Source: Seohaeicola sp024304985 (GTDB lineage: Bacteria; Pseudomonadota; Alphaproteobacteria; Rhodobacterales; Rhodobacteraceae). From it: a stretch of DNA of 64,000 nt. The stretch's first letter is position 1. Each line of letters begins with the position of its first letter. Location: NCBI RefSeq assembly GCF_028802875.1, contig NZ_JARAMP010000017.1, forward strand, positions 1 through 64,000, written 5' to 3'. Of the stretch, positions 15,701 through 23,722 are shown in pieces. The translations under genes and the position numbers were made by a program. The notes below the pieces were generated by a model that saw nothing but the letters and a program-made list of their open reading frames with translations, did no database searches and was not told where the DNA came from.

Positions 15701-16483
15701 ATGGCAGGCAAATCCCCGGACGCCTTTCGCACGATCAGCGAAGTGGCAGACTGGCTGGACCGGCCCGCCCATGTGCTGCGGTTCTGGGAGAGCAAGTTCA
15801 ATCAGGTGAAGCCCGTGAAGCGCGCGGGCGGGCGGCGCTATTACCGGCCCGAGGATATGCTGCTGCTGGGTGGCATCAAGAAGCTGCTGCATGATGACGG
15901 GATGACCATCAAGGGCGCGCAGAAAGTGCTGCGCGAACAAGGGGTTCGCTATGTCACGGCGATGTCGCAGCCATTGGATGATGACGGTGCGGTGCAGACG
16001 GTCGATGCGTTGGTAGAGGCCGGGGAGGCCGCTGCGGCCAGCCCCGCCCCGATGGCAGGGACGATCTTGCAGACCCCGCCCGCCCCGGTCGCGGAGATGG
16101 GCGCGCGGCCACCCGTGCCGGCTGATCTGAGTCGGGATGATGGGGCCTCTGACAGCGACAGCGTGACGGCGTCCGAGGAGCCGGGCGACGCCCTGCCCAT
16201 GGCCGCAGCGCTGCCGGAAGCGCCGCAGGAGCAGGCGCGGTCTGCCCCGCCGGATGTCGTGGCCGCCAATAGCGCCGCAGCACCGGACCCCGCGACACCG
16301 GCTCTCGGGGCCGATCTGCCCCCGGCCCCTGATCTGGCGTCGATCCAGCCCTCGCCCGGTTTGCTGAGCGTCATCATCGCGCGGCGTGACCCGATTCCCG
16401 ACACGGCGCGTGAGGCGTTCGTGCCGATTCTGGCGCGGCTTGACGATCTGATCGCGCGCCTGTCCGCAGCCCGCAGAAGCTGA
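15701..16483 (+). CDS. MerR-family transcriptional regulator with a long Ala/Pro-rich tail
   Basis: Residues 1-90 form a MerR winged helix: FRTISEVADWLDRPAHVLRFWESKF, then GGRRYYRPEDMLLLGGIKKLLHDDGMTIKGAQKVL. The rest, about 170 residues, is Ala/Pro/Asp-rich and probably disordered, ending in a short helix (PILARLDDLIARLSAARRS). No metal-binding cysteines or ligand domain follow, so it is not a metal sensor. Genes of this type sit directly behind ihfA in many alphaproteobacteria; the target is unknown. Start ATG 15701 follows AAGGACAAGGG. Confidence 0.85.
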   Translation: MAGKSPDAFRTISEVADWLDRPAHVLRFWESKFNQVKPVKRAGGRRYYRPEDMLLLGGIKKLLHDDGMTIKGAQKVLREQGVRYVTAMSQPLDDDGAVQTVDALVEAGEAAAASPAPMAGTILQTPPAPVAEMGARPPVPADLSRDDGASDSDSVTASEEPGDALPMAAALPEAPQEQARSAPPDVVAANSAAAPDPATPALGADLPPAPDLASIQPSPGLLSVIIARRDPIPDTAREAFVPILARLDDLIARLSAARRS

Positions 16484-16544
16484 CGCAAAAAGTGGGAATT
16501 ACCCCTTGCCCCTGCGGCGAAATACAGTATGACTGCCGAACCGT

Positions 16545-16621
16545 CGGGCTATAGCGCAGCCTGGTAGCGCGTCCGTCTGGGGGACGGAAGGTCGCAGGTT
16601 CGAGTCCTGCTAGCCCGACCA
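16545..16621 (+). tRNA. tRNA-Pro (anticodon GGG)
   Basis: The cloverleaf folds cleanly: acceptor CGGGCTA/TAGCCCG, D-arm GCGC/GCGC, anticodon arm TCCGT/ACGGA around CTGGGGG giving anticodon GGG, T-arm GCAGG/CCTGC, and an encoded CCA. It reads CCC and CCU proline codons. Confidence 0.96.
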
Positions 16622-16716
16622 AAAATTCGACGGTTCCGCAATCGCTCGTGTGCTGCAAGGCTCCGGGCGATTTGCACATCAGGCCACAGGCCATCCCGCT
16701 GCGAAAAGGGCGCCAC

Positions 16717-17793
16717 ATGACCGGAGTGATCCCCAGCCAGGATATCGAGGCGATGATCGCCGCAGGCCAGATCGCCGCCAGTCCCGAACCCCTGCCCGAT
16801 CAGATCCAGCCGGCCAGTCTTGACCTGCGGCTGGGCACCGTTGCCTATCGCGTGCGCGCCTCGTTTCTGGCGGGGCATGGGTGCCGCGTGGCCGACCGTC
16901 TGGCCGAGTTCGAGATGCACCGCGTGGACCTGACCCAAGGGGCCGTGCTGGAAAAAGGCTGCGTCTATGTGGTGCCGCTGATGGAGAACCTGGCCCTGCC
17001 CGAGGGGATTCAGGCGGTGGCCAATGCGAAATCCTCGACCGGGCGCCTTGATCTGCTGACGCGCACGATCACTGATGGCGGCACCGAGTTCGACCGCATC
17101 CCGCAGGGGTATCACGGTCCGCTTTATGCAGAAATCTGCCCCCGGTCCTTTTCCGTGCTGGTGCGCCCCGGCATGCGGTTGAACCAGATCCGTTTCCGCG
17201 CCGGGCAATCGGTGCTCAGCGATTCCGAGCTGACGGCGCTGCACCGCGCCTCGCCGCTGGTCGATGGTGAGGCTGTGATCGACGACGGTCTGGGCTTTTC
17301 GGTCGATCTGCGCCCCGCGTCGGGCAATCTGGTCGGCTACCGCGCCAAGCCTCATACCGGGGTGATCGACCTTGACCGGATCGGCCAGTATGACCCGGCG
17401 GAGTATTGGGAGGATGTGCGCTCGGATAACGGGCAGATCATCCTTGATCCCGGTGCCTTCTATATCCTTGTCAGCCGCGAAGCCGTCAGCATTCCGCCCG
17501 CCTATGCCGCCGAAATGGCGCCTTATCTGGCGATGGTGGGCGAGTTCCGTGTCCATTACGCGGGTTTCTTCGACCCCGGTTTCGGCCATGACGCGGCGGG
17601 GGGTGCGGGATCGCGCGGCGTGCTGGAAGTGCGCTGCCACGAGGCGCCCTTTGTGCTGGAACACGGGCAGATCGTGGGCCGACTGGTCTATGAGCGCATG
17701 CGCGCCGAACCCAAGCAGCTTTACGGGCGCGGCATTGCCTCCAACTATCAGGGTCAGGGCCTGAAACTGAGCAAGCATTTCCGCATGGGCTGA
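16717..17793 (+). CDS. dcd: dCTP deaminase, long (tandem-domain) alphaproteobacterial form
   Basis: The enzyme deaminates dCTP to dUTP to feed thymidylate synthesis. This form has about 358 residues, nearly twice the E. coli Dcd, because two dUTPase-like barrels are fused. The first half holds IQPASLDLRLG, AVANAKSSTGRLDLLTRTITDGGTEFD and GPLYAEICPRSFSVLVRPGMRLNQIRF; the second half mirrors it with ILDPGAFYILVSREAVSIPP, RGVLEVRCHEAPFVLEHGQIVGRLVYERM. Start ATG 16717 has AAAAGGG at good spacing; a frame extension to 16648 overlaps sequence next to tRNA-Pro and is not supported. Confidence 0.88.
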   Translation: MTGVIPSQDIEAMIAAGQIAASPEPLPDQIQPASLDLRLGTVAYRVRASFLAGHGCRVADRLAEFEMHRVDLTQGAVLEKGCVYVVPLMENLALPEGIQAVANAKSSTGRLDLLTRTITDGGTEFDRIPQGYHGPLYAEICPRSFSVLVRPGMRLNQIRFRAGQSVLSDSELTALHRASPLVDGEAVIDDGLGFSVDLRPASGNLVGYRAKPHTGVIDLDRIGQYDPAEYWEDVRSDNGQIILDPGAFYILVSREAVSIPPAYAAEMAPYLAMVGEFRVHYAGFFDPGFGHDAAGGAGSRGVLEVRCHEAPFVLEHGQIVGRLVYERMRAEPKQLYGRGIASNYQGQGLKLSKHFRMG

Positions 17794-17812
17794 GTCCCGC
17801 GCGTCGATCCTG

Positions 17813-17834
17813 TTTCTTCTTGCTTCAAATATCC
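17813..17834. repeat. Dispersed intergenic repeat, copy B
   Basis: TTTCTTCTTGC then TT then CAAATATCC, 20 bp after the dcd stop and followed by the GC-rich CACGGCGCATCCGCCGCG. It differs from copy A only at the two variable bases and lies in the gap between convergent genes. Confidence 0.65.
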
Positions 17835-17873
17835 ATCATGCCACGGCGCATCCGCCGCGACGCCGCAGGATGA

Positions 17874-18077
17874 TCACATCTTGCCCATCTGCCGCGCGAT
17901 GCGGGCGGCCTGACGCGCCTTGCGCACGGCCGCTTTGCCTTGGCCTGCATCCATCGGGGCACCACCCTGCCCCTTGCCCGGGCCCGACATCCTGCGCATG
18001 CCTGCATTGAGTCCGCCGTTCACGGCTTTGCGCAGGAACAGCTTGAAAACCATGTTGATCAGTTGATTGACGTTCAT
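17874..18077 (-). CDS. Small basic protein of unknown function
   Basis: The 67-residue product begins MNVNQLINMVFKLFLRKAVN (a short amphipathic or hydrophobic helix). A Gly/Pro-rich linker (MSGPGKGQGGAPMDAGQGK) and an Arg/Ala-rich helix (AAVRKARQAARIARQMGKM) follow. AAGGAG lies exactly six bases before ATG 18077, and codon use matches the chromosome, so it is a real gene. I recall similar proteins only as hypothetical in Rhodobacteraceae. It follows scpB on the same strand after an inverted repeat, so it may have its own promoter. Confidence 0.75.
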   Translation of the reverse strand: MNVNQLINMVFKLFLRKAVNGGLNAGMRRMSGPGKGQGGAPMDAGQGKAAVRKARQAARIARQMGKM

Positions 18078-18137
18078 CCTGCACTCCTTGCCACAACGGC
18101 CGTCTTGCGGGCCTTGCCAGACAGATAACACGGAAAT

Positions 18138-18169
18138 ATGGAATTTTCAGGGTGTTCGGCCTGAAAATT
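18138..18169. terminator. Inverted repeat after scpB, probable terminator
   Basis: The perfect 12-bp arms GGAATTTTCAGG / CCTGAAAATTCC enclose an 8-base loop six bases beyond the scpB stop. The stem contains the AT run, but no clean T-tract follows on the minus strand, so termination is likely rather than certain. Confidence 0.55.
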
Positions 18170-18174
18170 CCCGT

Positions 18175-18888
18175 TCAATCCTCGAAGAGTTCGCTTTGGC
18201 CTTCGCTGGCTTCGTCCTCGGGGTCTTCGCCTTCGCCCAGTTGTGGCATGGCCGAGGGTGGCAGGCGGTTGTCCAGCAGGCCTGCGGCGCGCAATTCCTT
18301 GAGGCCCGGCAGGTCGCGGGCGCTTTCCAGCCCGAAATGATCCAGAAACGCCTCGGTCACGACGAAGGTGACGGGGCGGCCCGGTGTCATCTTGCGCCGT
18401 CCGAACCGGATCCATTCCATTTCAAGCAATTGGTCCACCGTGCCCCGGCTGACGGATACACCGCGGATCTCCTCGATCTCGGCGCGGGTGACGGGCTGGT
18501 GATAGGCGATGATGGCCAGCGTTTCGATCGCGGCTCGGCTGAGCTTGCGCGTCTCGACCGTTTCCTTCTGCATCAGAAAGCCCAGATCGGGGGCGGTGCG
18601 CATGGCCCAGGCGTCGCCCACCTTGACCAGATGCACGCCGCGCCCGGAATAGCGTTTGCGCAGATAGACCAGCGCCTCGGCCGCGTCGCAGCCATGGGGC
18701 ATCCGGGCTTCGAGGTCGCGAACCGTCACGGGTTCGGCCGTGGCGAAGAGAATCGCCTCGACCATGCGCTCCTGCTCGCCCATGGGCGGGGCTTCGAAGA
18801 GGCTGCGCTCTTCCTCCTCGGGCAGATCGTCGCCGGGCAGATCGTCGGCAAGAAGATCATCCTTGTCATCGTCAAGCGGATCAGACAT
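18175..18888 (-). CDS. scpB: Segregation and condensation protein B
   Basis: ScpB is the winged-helix kleisin-associated subunit of the SMC-ScpAB condensin that compacts and segregates the chromosome. The 237-residue protein opens with an acidic stretch (SDPLDDDKDDLLADDLPGDD), then MVEAILFATAEPVTVRDLEARMP, LSRAAIETLAIIAYHQPVTRAEIEEIRGV and GRPVTFVVTEAFLDHFGLESARDLPGLKEL, all classic ScpB. Its ATG at 18888 overlaps the scpA stop by 8 bp. The acidic ends resemble other Rhodobacterales homologues. Confidence 0.95.
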   Translation of the reverse strand: MSDPLDDDKDDLLADDLPGDDLPEEEERSLFEAPPMGEQERMVEAILFATAEPVTVRDLEARMPHGCDAAEALVYLRKRYSGRGVHLVKVGDAWAMRTAPDLGFLMQKETVETRKLSRAAIETLAIIAYHQPVTRAEIEEIRGVSVSRGTVDQLLEMEWIRFGRRKMTPGRPVTFVVTEAFLDHFGLESARDLPGLKELRAAGLLDNRLPPSAMPQLGEGEDPEDEASEGQSELFED

Positions 18889-19690
18889 CGCGGCCCTCGC
18901 GTCGGCGTAGCTGGATGGGGGCGAAGGTGTCGGACTGGCGCAGTTCGGCGCGGCCTTCCTTGACCAGTTCAAGCGAGGCGGCAAAGGTGGCGGCCGTAGC
19001 CGAGCGGCGGCGGATCGGATCGACCTCCCAGCCTTCGGGCAGGTAGCTGGCGATATCGGTCCAGTCGCCCGCAAAGCCGATCAGCCCGCGCATCCGCGCC
19101 AGCGCCTGTTCCATGGTAAAGACCGAATCGCGATCCATCACGAAGGGACGGAAATCGTCGCGCGTGCGGATGCGGGCATAGCCCTGCATCAGATCCAGTA
19201 GCGTGGCCGTATACCGCACGGTGCGGATGCGCATCACGTCTTCGGGCACGCCGCGCGCAAAGAAATCGCGCCCCTTCTGGTCGCGGGCCATCAGGCGGGC
19301 AGCCACGTCGCGCATCGCGGCCAGCCGTTCCAGCTGAAAGGCCAGATGGGCGGCCAGTTCCTCGCCCGAGGGGCCGTCCTCATGCGGATCGGGGGGCAGG
19401 AGCAGGCGGGATTTCAGGAAGGCCAGCCATGCGGCCATCACCAGATAATCGGCAGCGAGTTCGAGCCGCAGCGCCTTGGCGCGTTCCACGAAGGCGAGGT
19501 ATTGTTGGGCCAGATGCAGGACGCTGATCTTGCGCAGGTCCACTTTCTGGGTGCGTGACAGGGTCAGCAGCAGGTCAAGCGGGCCTTCAAAGCCGTCCAC
19601 GTCGACGATCAGCGCCTCGGCCGCCAGCCGGTCGGCGACGCTGCCGGGACCGTCACGCTGTCCCTGTTCCTCGAAGATATTCTCAACCAT
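18881..19690 (-). CDS. scpA: Segregation and condensation protein A (kleisin)
   Basis: ScpA bridges the SMC heads. The 269-residue sequence has the diagnostic FEGPLDLLLTLSRTQKVDLRKISVLHLAQQYL, then LAADYLVMAAWLAFLKSRLLLP and a C-terminal winged helix (SATAATFAASLELVKEGRAELRQSDTFAPIQLRR). Its start overlaps the nagZ stop by 8 bp and its stop overlaps the scpB start, so the three genes form one translationally coupled unit. Confidence 0.95.
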   Translation of the reverse strand: MVENIFEEQGQRDGPGSVADRLAAEALIVDVDGFEGPLDLLLTLSRTQKVDLRKISVLHLAQQYLAFVERAKALRLELAADYLVMAAWLAFLKSRLLLPPDPHEDGPSGEELAAHLAFQLERLAAMRDVAARLMARDQKGRDFFARGVPEDVMRIRTVRYTATLLDLMQGYARIRTRDDFRPFVMDRDSVFTMEQALARMRGLIGFAGDWTDIASYLPEGWEVDPIRRRSATAATFAASLELVKEGRAELRQSDTFAPIQLRRREGRDV

Positions 19691-20690
19691 ACCGGCGCCC
19701 GTTCAGAAGCGCCTCAAGCTGCGCGTCCAGCGCCGCGATGTCAACTGAATCCGGTGTGCGACGGGCCGCAAGGGCGCGGTCCGCGCGGGTCTGGGCGGCG
19801 GCGGTCATCTGGCCCGACGCCTCGGCCACGGCGCGACGCTCGGCCAGGGTGCCGTTGCAGAGCAGGATCACGTCGCAGCCTGCGGCCAGCGCATCGCGGC
19901 TGATCTGGGCGAGATCGCCCTTGAGCGCCTTCATCGAGATGTCGTCGGTCATGATCAGCCCGTCATAGCCGATCTCGTCCCGCATGATCTGCATGAGCTT
20001 GGGCGAGAGGGTGGCCGGCTGGTCGTCGATGGCGGCGTAGACTAGATGGGCGGTCATCGCCATGGGCAGGTCATTGAGGGCTTTGAACGGCGCGAAATCG
20101 GTGGCGCGCAGGTCGTCGAGAGAGTCGGTGACGCGCGGCAGGTCCAGATGGCTGTCGGCGGTGGCGCGGCCATGGCCGGGGATGTGTTTCAACACGGGCA
20201 ATACGCCACCGTCCAGAAGACCATCCGCCACCGCACGGGCCATGGCTGTGACCTGGGCGGCATCGGTGCCGTAGCAGCGGTTTTTCAGGAAAGGATGGGT
20301 AATGTCCGAGGCGATATCGGCCAAGGGCGCACAGTTGCTGTCGATCCCCAGATCGCGCAGTTCGGCGGCGATGATGCGAAAGCGCAGATACATGGCCTCG
20401 GCCGCGCGATCGCCGGCAGCGGTCACATGATCCAGCGCAGGCAGCCATTCGCGCCAGAGCGGCGCGCGCAGGCGCTGGACGCGGCCGCCTTCCTGATCGA
20501 TGGTGATCATGGCCTCGCGGCCCACGGCATCACGCATCTCGGCACAGAGGGCGCGGACCTGATCGGGCGTGTCGATATTGCGGGCAAAGAGGATGAAGCC
20601 GAACGGGTCGGCCTCGCGGAAGAACGCCTTTTCATCGGCGGTCAGGCGCAGCCCTTCGGCGTCGAGGATGGTGGCACCGAAGCGGCTCAC
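19683..20690 (-). CDS. nagZ: Beta-N-acetylhexosaminidase NagZ (peptidoglycan recycling)
   Basis: NagZ, a GH3 enzyme, removes GlcNAc from GlcNAc-anhydroMur-peptides in the cytosol during cell-wall recycling. The 335-residue protein shows MITIDQEGGRVQRLR, the GH3-NagZ signature KHIPGHG (168-174) with the flexible-loop His and Asp (GRATADSHLDLP), and the nucleophile Asp in YDGLIMTDDISMKAL. I chose GTG 20690 as the start because it overlaps the SPOR-gene stop as GTGA and gives the family length; the open frame to 20879 runs back into that gene. Confidence 0.93.
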   Translation of the reverse strand: MSRFGATILDAEGLRLTADEKAFFREADPFGFILFARNIDTPDQVRALCAEMRDAVGREAMITIDQEGGRVQRLRAPLWREWLPALDHVTAAGDRAAEAMYLRFRIIAAELRDLGIDSNCAPLADIASDITHPFLKNRCYGTDAAQVTAMARAVADGLLDGGVLPVLKHIPGHGRATADSHLDLPRVTDSLDDLRATDFAPFKALNDLPMAMTAHLVYAAIDDQPATLSPKLMQIMRDEIGYDGLIMTDDISMKALKGDLAQISRDALAAGCDVILLCNGTLAERRAVAEASGQMTAAAQTRADRALAARRTPDSVDIAALDAQLEALLNGRRYG

Positions 20691-21760
20691 TTGGCGCTGA
20701 CCGGGATACATTCGGCGCGTTCGGCCACAAGGGCGGAACAGAAGCGGCGCGAGTCGTTGATATCGGCAAAGCCCATCGCGCGCAGGCGATAGAAGTTGCG
20801 CCCGCCGCTTTCGGCCAGCTGGATCACGCGGGATTTGCCCTCCAGATAGTCGCCAAAGCGCGCAGCGAGCTTGTCCCATTCCTTTTTCGCGACCTCGGGG
20901 CTGTCATAGGCACCAAGCTGCACCAGACGGGTGCCTGCGGGGATCGTGTCGGGGTCCACATCCTCCACCGCCAGTGCGGTCGGGGTCACGGCCAGCGCGC
21001 CAAGAGCTGCGGCGGGGCTGGCGGCGGCGACACGCAGAACCGAGGCGGGGCGCACCTGCGGGCGCAGGGACTGGCCGATGCCGCCCTCGACCGGGGGCAC
21101 GGCGATGTCCGGCGCGGCGGCTGTCTCGGACGGGGCTTCGCCCTCGCCCTGCAGGACTTGTGCGAGGATCTGGTCCACCATGGCCGACATGGAGTCGGGC
21201 TCGGCGCGGACCATTGCGACGTTCTCGATCACGGCGTCGCCCGTTGCCACTGTGCCGTCAGGTCCCAGACCTGCGGTCAAGACCGAGAGAGCGGGATCGA
21301 CCTCGGTCGCGGCGGGTTGCGGTTCGGGCATCGGCAGGATCTGCGCGACGGCCATCAGTTCGGCGGTCGCTACATCCTCGTCCAGAAGATCGACAGGGCG
21401 CGGGGCCAGCACCAGACGATCCGGCGGCGGGGCGGCGGTGCCGGTGGCGGCCACGGTATTCACGGCAAGGCCCAGATGGTCGGCGGTGCTGCCACCCGGG
21501 GTTTCGGGTTGCATCCGCATCGGCCCTTCGGTGGCGCGCACGACCGGGATGCCGTTCACGTCGCGCATCAGAAGTTTGTATCCCCAGACCGTGACCCCCA
21601 CGATCAAGGCAAGCGACAAGCCTGCCCCGACCCAGTTCGTCACAGTGCCGATGGATCTGCGCGCGCCGGGCGCATCATCGGATCTGCGCGCACCGGGCGC
21701 GACATCAGGTTTGCGCGCGCCGGGCGCGACGACGCGCCCCTCTGCAAGATAATCTGCCAT
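20687..21760 (-). CDS. SPOR-domain membrane protein
   Basis: The 357-residue type II membrane protein has a short cytoplasmic N-terminus with three APGAR repeats, one membrane segment (about 41-63, WVGAGLSLALIVGVTVWGYKL), a long acidic, Pro/Ala-rich periplasmic linker, and a C-terminal SPOR domain (TRLVQLGAYDSPEVAKKEWDKL ... GGRNFYRLRAMGFAD). SPOR domains bind denuded septal glycan, so it probably works at division sites. It sits between argS and nagZ, overlapping the latter, a frequent Rhodobacteraceae order. Start ATG 21760 follows AAAGGCGG. Confidence 0.85.
   Translation of the reverse strand: MADYLAEGRVVAPGARKPDVAPGARRSDDAPGARRSIGTVTNWVGAGLSLALIVGVTVWGYKLLMRDVNGIPVVRATEGPMRMQPETPGGSTADHLGLAVNTVAATGTAAPPPDRLVLAPRPVDLLDEDVATAELMAVAQILPMPEPQPAATEVDPALSVLTAGLGPDGTVATGDAVIENVAMVRAEPDSMSAMVDQILAQVLQGEGEAPSETAAAPDIAVPPVEGGIGQSLRPQVRPASVLRVAAASPAAALGALAVTPTALAVEDVDPDTIPAGTRLVQLGAYDSPEVAKKEWDKLAARFGDYLEGKSRVIQLAESGGRNFYRLRAMGFADINDSRRFCSALVAERAECIPVSAK
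21657..21737. repeat. Three tandem 27-bp units inside the SPOR gene
   Basis: Units at 21657-21683, 21684-21710 and 21711-21737 share the core TGCGCGC(G/A)CCGGGCGC and encode three nine-residue repeats, each with PGAR, in the cytoplasmic N-terminus. The copy number is likely to vary between strains. Confidence 0.75.
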
Positions 21761-21864
21761 GTCCGCCTTTCCGCCACAGGGGATGCTTTGCCCCCTGCAG
21801 TTCGCTGCTCTGCCGATGCCTGCGGATCTATCGTGCGCTTTTATGTTGGCAAGAAAGCCTTGCC

Positions 21865-23610
21865 TTAGCGCATCTCATCCACAGCCTCGACACCAAGAAT
21901 ACCAAGACCGGCGGAAATGACAACGGCCACGGCCTTGGCAAGGGCGATTTTCGCCTGTGATGTGGCCACTTCACCCTCCTGGATGAAGCGCAGGGCGGGT
22001 TCGTCATTGCCCCGGTTCCAGAGCGAATGAAAATCGCTGGCCAGTTCATACAGGTAGAAGGCCACGCGGTGCGGTTCATTGGTGCGGGCCGCGATCTCGA
22101 CCAGACGCGGCCATTCGGCCAGTTTGCGCGCCACGGTCAGTTCCGCGTCATGGGCCAGACCCGAGAGATCGGCCGATTGCAGCGCAGCGTCCGAAACGTC
22201 GATCCCCGCCTCGGCAGCCTTGCGCAGCACCGAGGCGACGCGGGCATGGGCGTATTGGACATAGAAGACCGGGTTGTCCTTGGACTGTTCCAGCACCTTG
22301 TCGAAATCGAAATCCAGTGGCGCGTCATTCTTGCGCGTCAGCATGTGAAAGCGCGTGACGCCGGGACCGACCTGTTCGACCACATCTCGCAGGGTCACGA
22401 AATTGCCCGCGCGTTTGGACATCTTGAAGGGCTCGCCGTTCTTCCACAGCTTCACCAACTGGCACAGCTTGATGTCGAGGGGCACGCGGCCATCGGACAG
22501 GGCCGAAACCGCCGCCTTCATCCGCTTGACATAGCCGCCATGATCAGCGCCGAACACGTCGATCAGCATGTCGAAACCGCGTTCGACCTTGTCATAATGA
22601 TAGGCGATATCGGGGGCGAAATAGGTCCAGCCGCCATCGGATTTCTTGACCGGGCGGTCCACGTCATCGCCATGGGCGGTCGAGCGGAAGAGGGTTTGTT
22701 CGCGCGGTTCCCAATCCTCGGGCGTTTTGCCCTTGGGGGGTTCGAGGACGCCTTCATAGATCAGGCCCTTGTCGTCCAGCGCCTTCAACGCGGCTTCGAT
22801 CAGGCCGGTGCCGTAGAGGGATTTCTCGCTGAAGAACACGTCCATTTCGACGCCAAGCGAGGCCAGATCCTCGCGGATCAGGTGCATCATGGCGTCGGTG
22901 GCGAAATCGCGGATCTCTTCCAGCCATTCGGATTCGGGTTTGCCCACAAGATCGTCGCCATAGGTGTCGGCCAGCGCCTGACCCACGGGGATCAGGTAGT
23001 CGCCGGGATAGGTGCCATCGACGAAGGCCACCTCCTGCCCGCGCGCCTCGAGATAGCGCAGATAGACGGAACGGGCGAGGACATCGACCTGCGCGCCACC
23101 GTCGTTGATGTAATATTCGCGCGTCACGTCATAGCCCGCATAGGCCAGAAGGCTGGCCAGCGCATCGCCGAACACCGCGCCCCGCGTATGGCCGACATGC
23201 AGCGGTCCGGTGGGATTGGCGGAGACATATTCGACGTTCACCCGCTTGCCCTGCCCCATGGTCGAGCGGCCGAAATCGGCGCCTTCCGTCAGGGCCGCCC
23301 CGACAACACCCTGCCAGAGCGCATTGGACAGGCGCATGTTGATGAAGCCCGGTCCGGCCACATCGGCGGTCTGGATCCGCGGGTCGGTGGCCAGACGGCG
23401 GGACAGTTCCTCGGCGATGGCGCGGGGGTTCTGGCCTGCGGGTTTGGCCAGCACCATCGCGGCATTGGTGGCCATGTCGCCATGGGCCGCATCGCGCGGC
23501 GGCTCGACCGTGACGGCGGCGGTGTCCAGCCCGGCGGGCAGCAGGCCATCGGCGGTCATGGCGGCCAGCGTGTCCAGCACATGGGCGCGCATCTGGGTGA
23601 AGAGGTTCAT
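21865..23610 (-). CDS. argS: Arginyl-tRNA synthetase
   Basis: This class I synthetase charges tRNA-Arg. Visible are the ArgS N-terminal additional domain (LFTQMRAHVLDTLAAM onward), the HIGH-type motif PLHVGHTRGAVFGDALASLL, the KMSK-type MSKRAGNFVTLRDVVE, and the ArgS end helix LLGILGVEAVDEMR-like (GLGILGVEAVDEMR). The length, 581 residues, is normal. ATG 23610 has AAGGA seven bases upstream; a GTG one codon earlier is less well spaced. It follows dgt on the same strand with a gap of about 110 bp. Confidence 0.96.
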   Translation of the reverse strand: MNLFTQMRAHVLDTLAAMTADGLLPAGLDTAAVTVEPPRDAAHGDMATNAAMVLAKPAGQNPRAIAEELSRRLATDPRIQTADVAGPGFINMRLSNALWQGVVGAALTEGADFGRSTMGQGKRVNVEYVSANPTGPLHVGHTRGAVFGDALASLLAYAGYDVTREYYINDGGAQVDVLARSVYLRYLEARGQEVAFVDGTYPGDYLIPVGQALADTYGDDLVGKPESEWLEEIRDFATDAMMHLIREDLASLGVEMDVFFSEKSLYGTGLIEAALKALDDKGLIYEGVLEPPKGKTPEDWEPREQTLFRSTAHGDDVDRPVKKSDGGWTYFAPDIAYHYDKVERGFDMLIDVFGADHGGYVKRMKAAVSALSDGRVPLDIKLCQLVKLWKNGEPFKMSKRAGNFVTLRDVVEQVGPGVTRFHMLTRKNDAPLDFDFDKVLEQSKDNPVFYVQYAHARVASVLRKAAEAGIDVSDAALQSADLSGLAHDAELTVARKLAEWPRLVEIAARTNEPHRVAFYLYELASDFHSLWNRGNDEPALRFIQEGEVATSQAKIALAKAVAVVISAGLGILGVEAVDEMR

Positions 23611-23722
23611 CACATCATCCTTTGAAACTGGTCAGCGGTTTACCACCGCCAGCGCCCGCGTCAATGCGCGGGCGGGTGCCGGGGGGCAGCAAGCCGTCAA
23701 ATTCGCCTGTTTTCGGGGCGCT

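Noticed and set aside
21780..21830. CAGGGG/CCCCTG hairpin between argS and the SPOR gene
   Set aside because: The stem is short and lacks a T-tract; it may be chance in GC-rich sequence.
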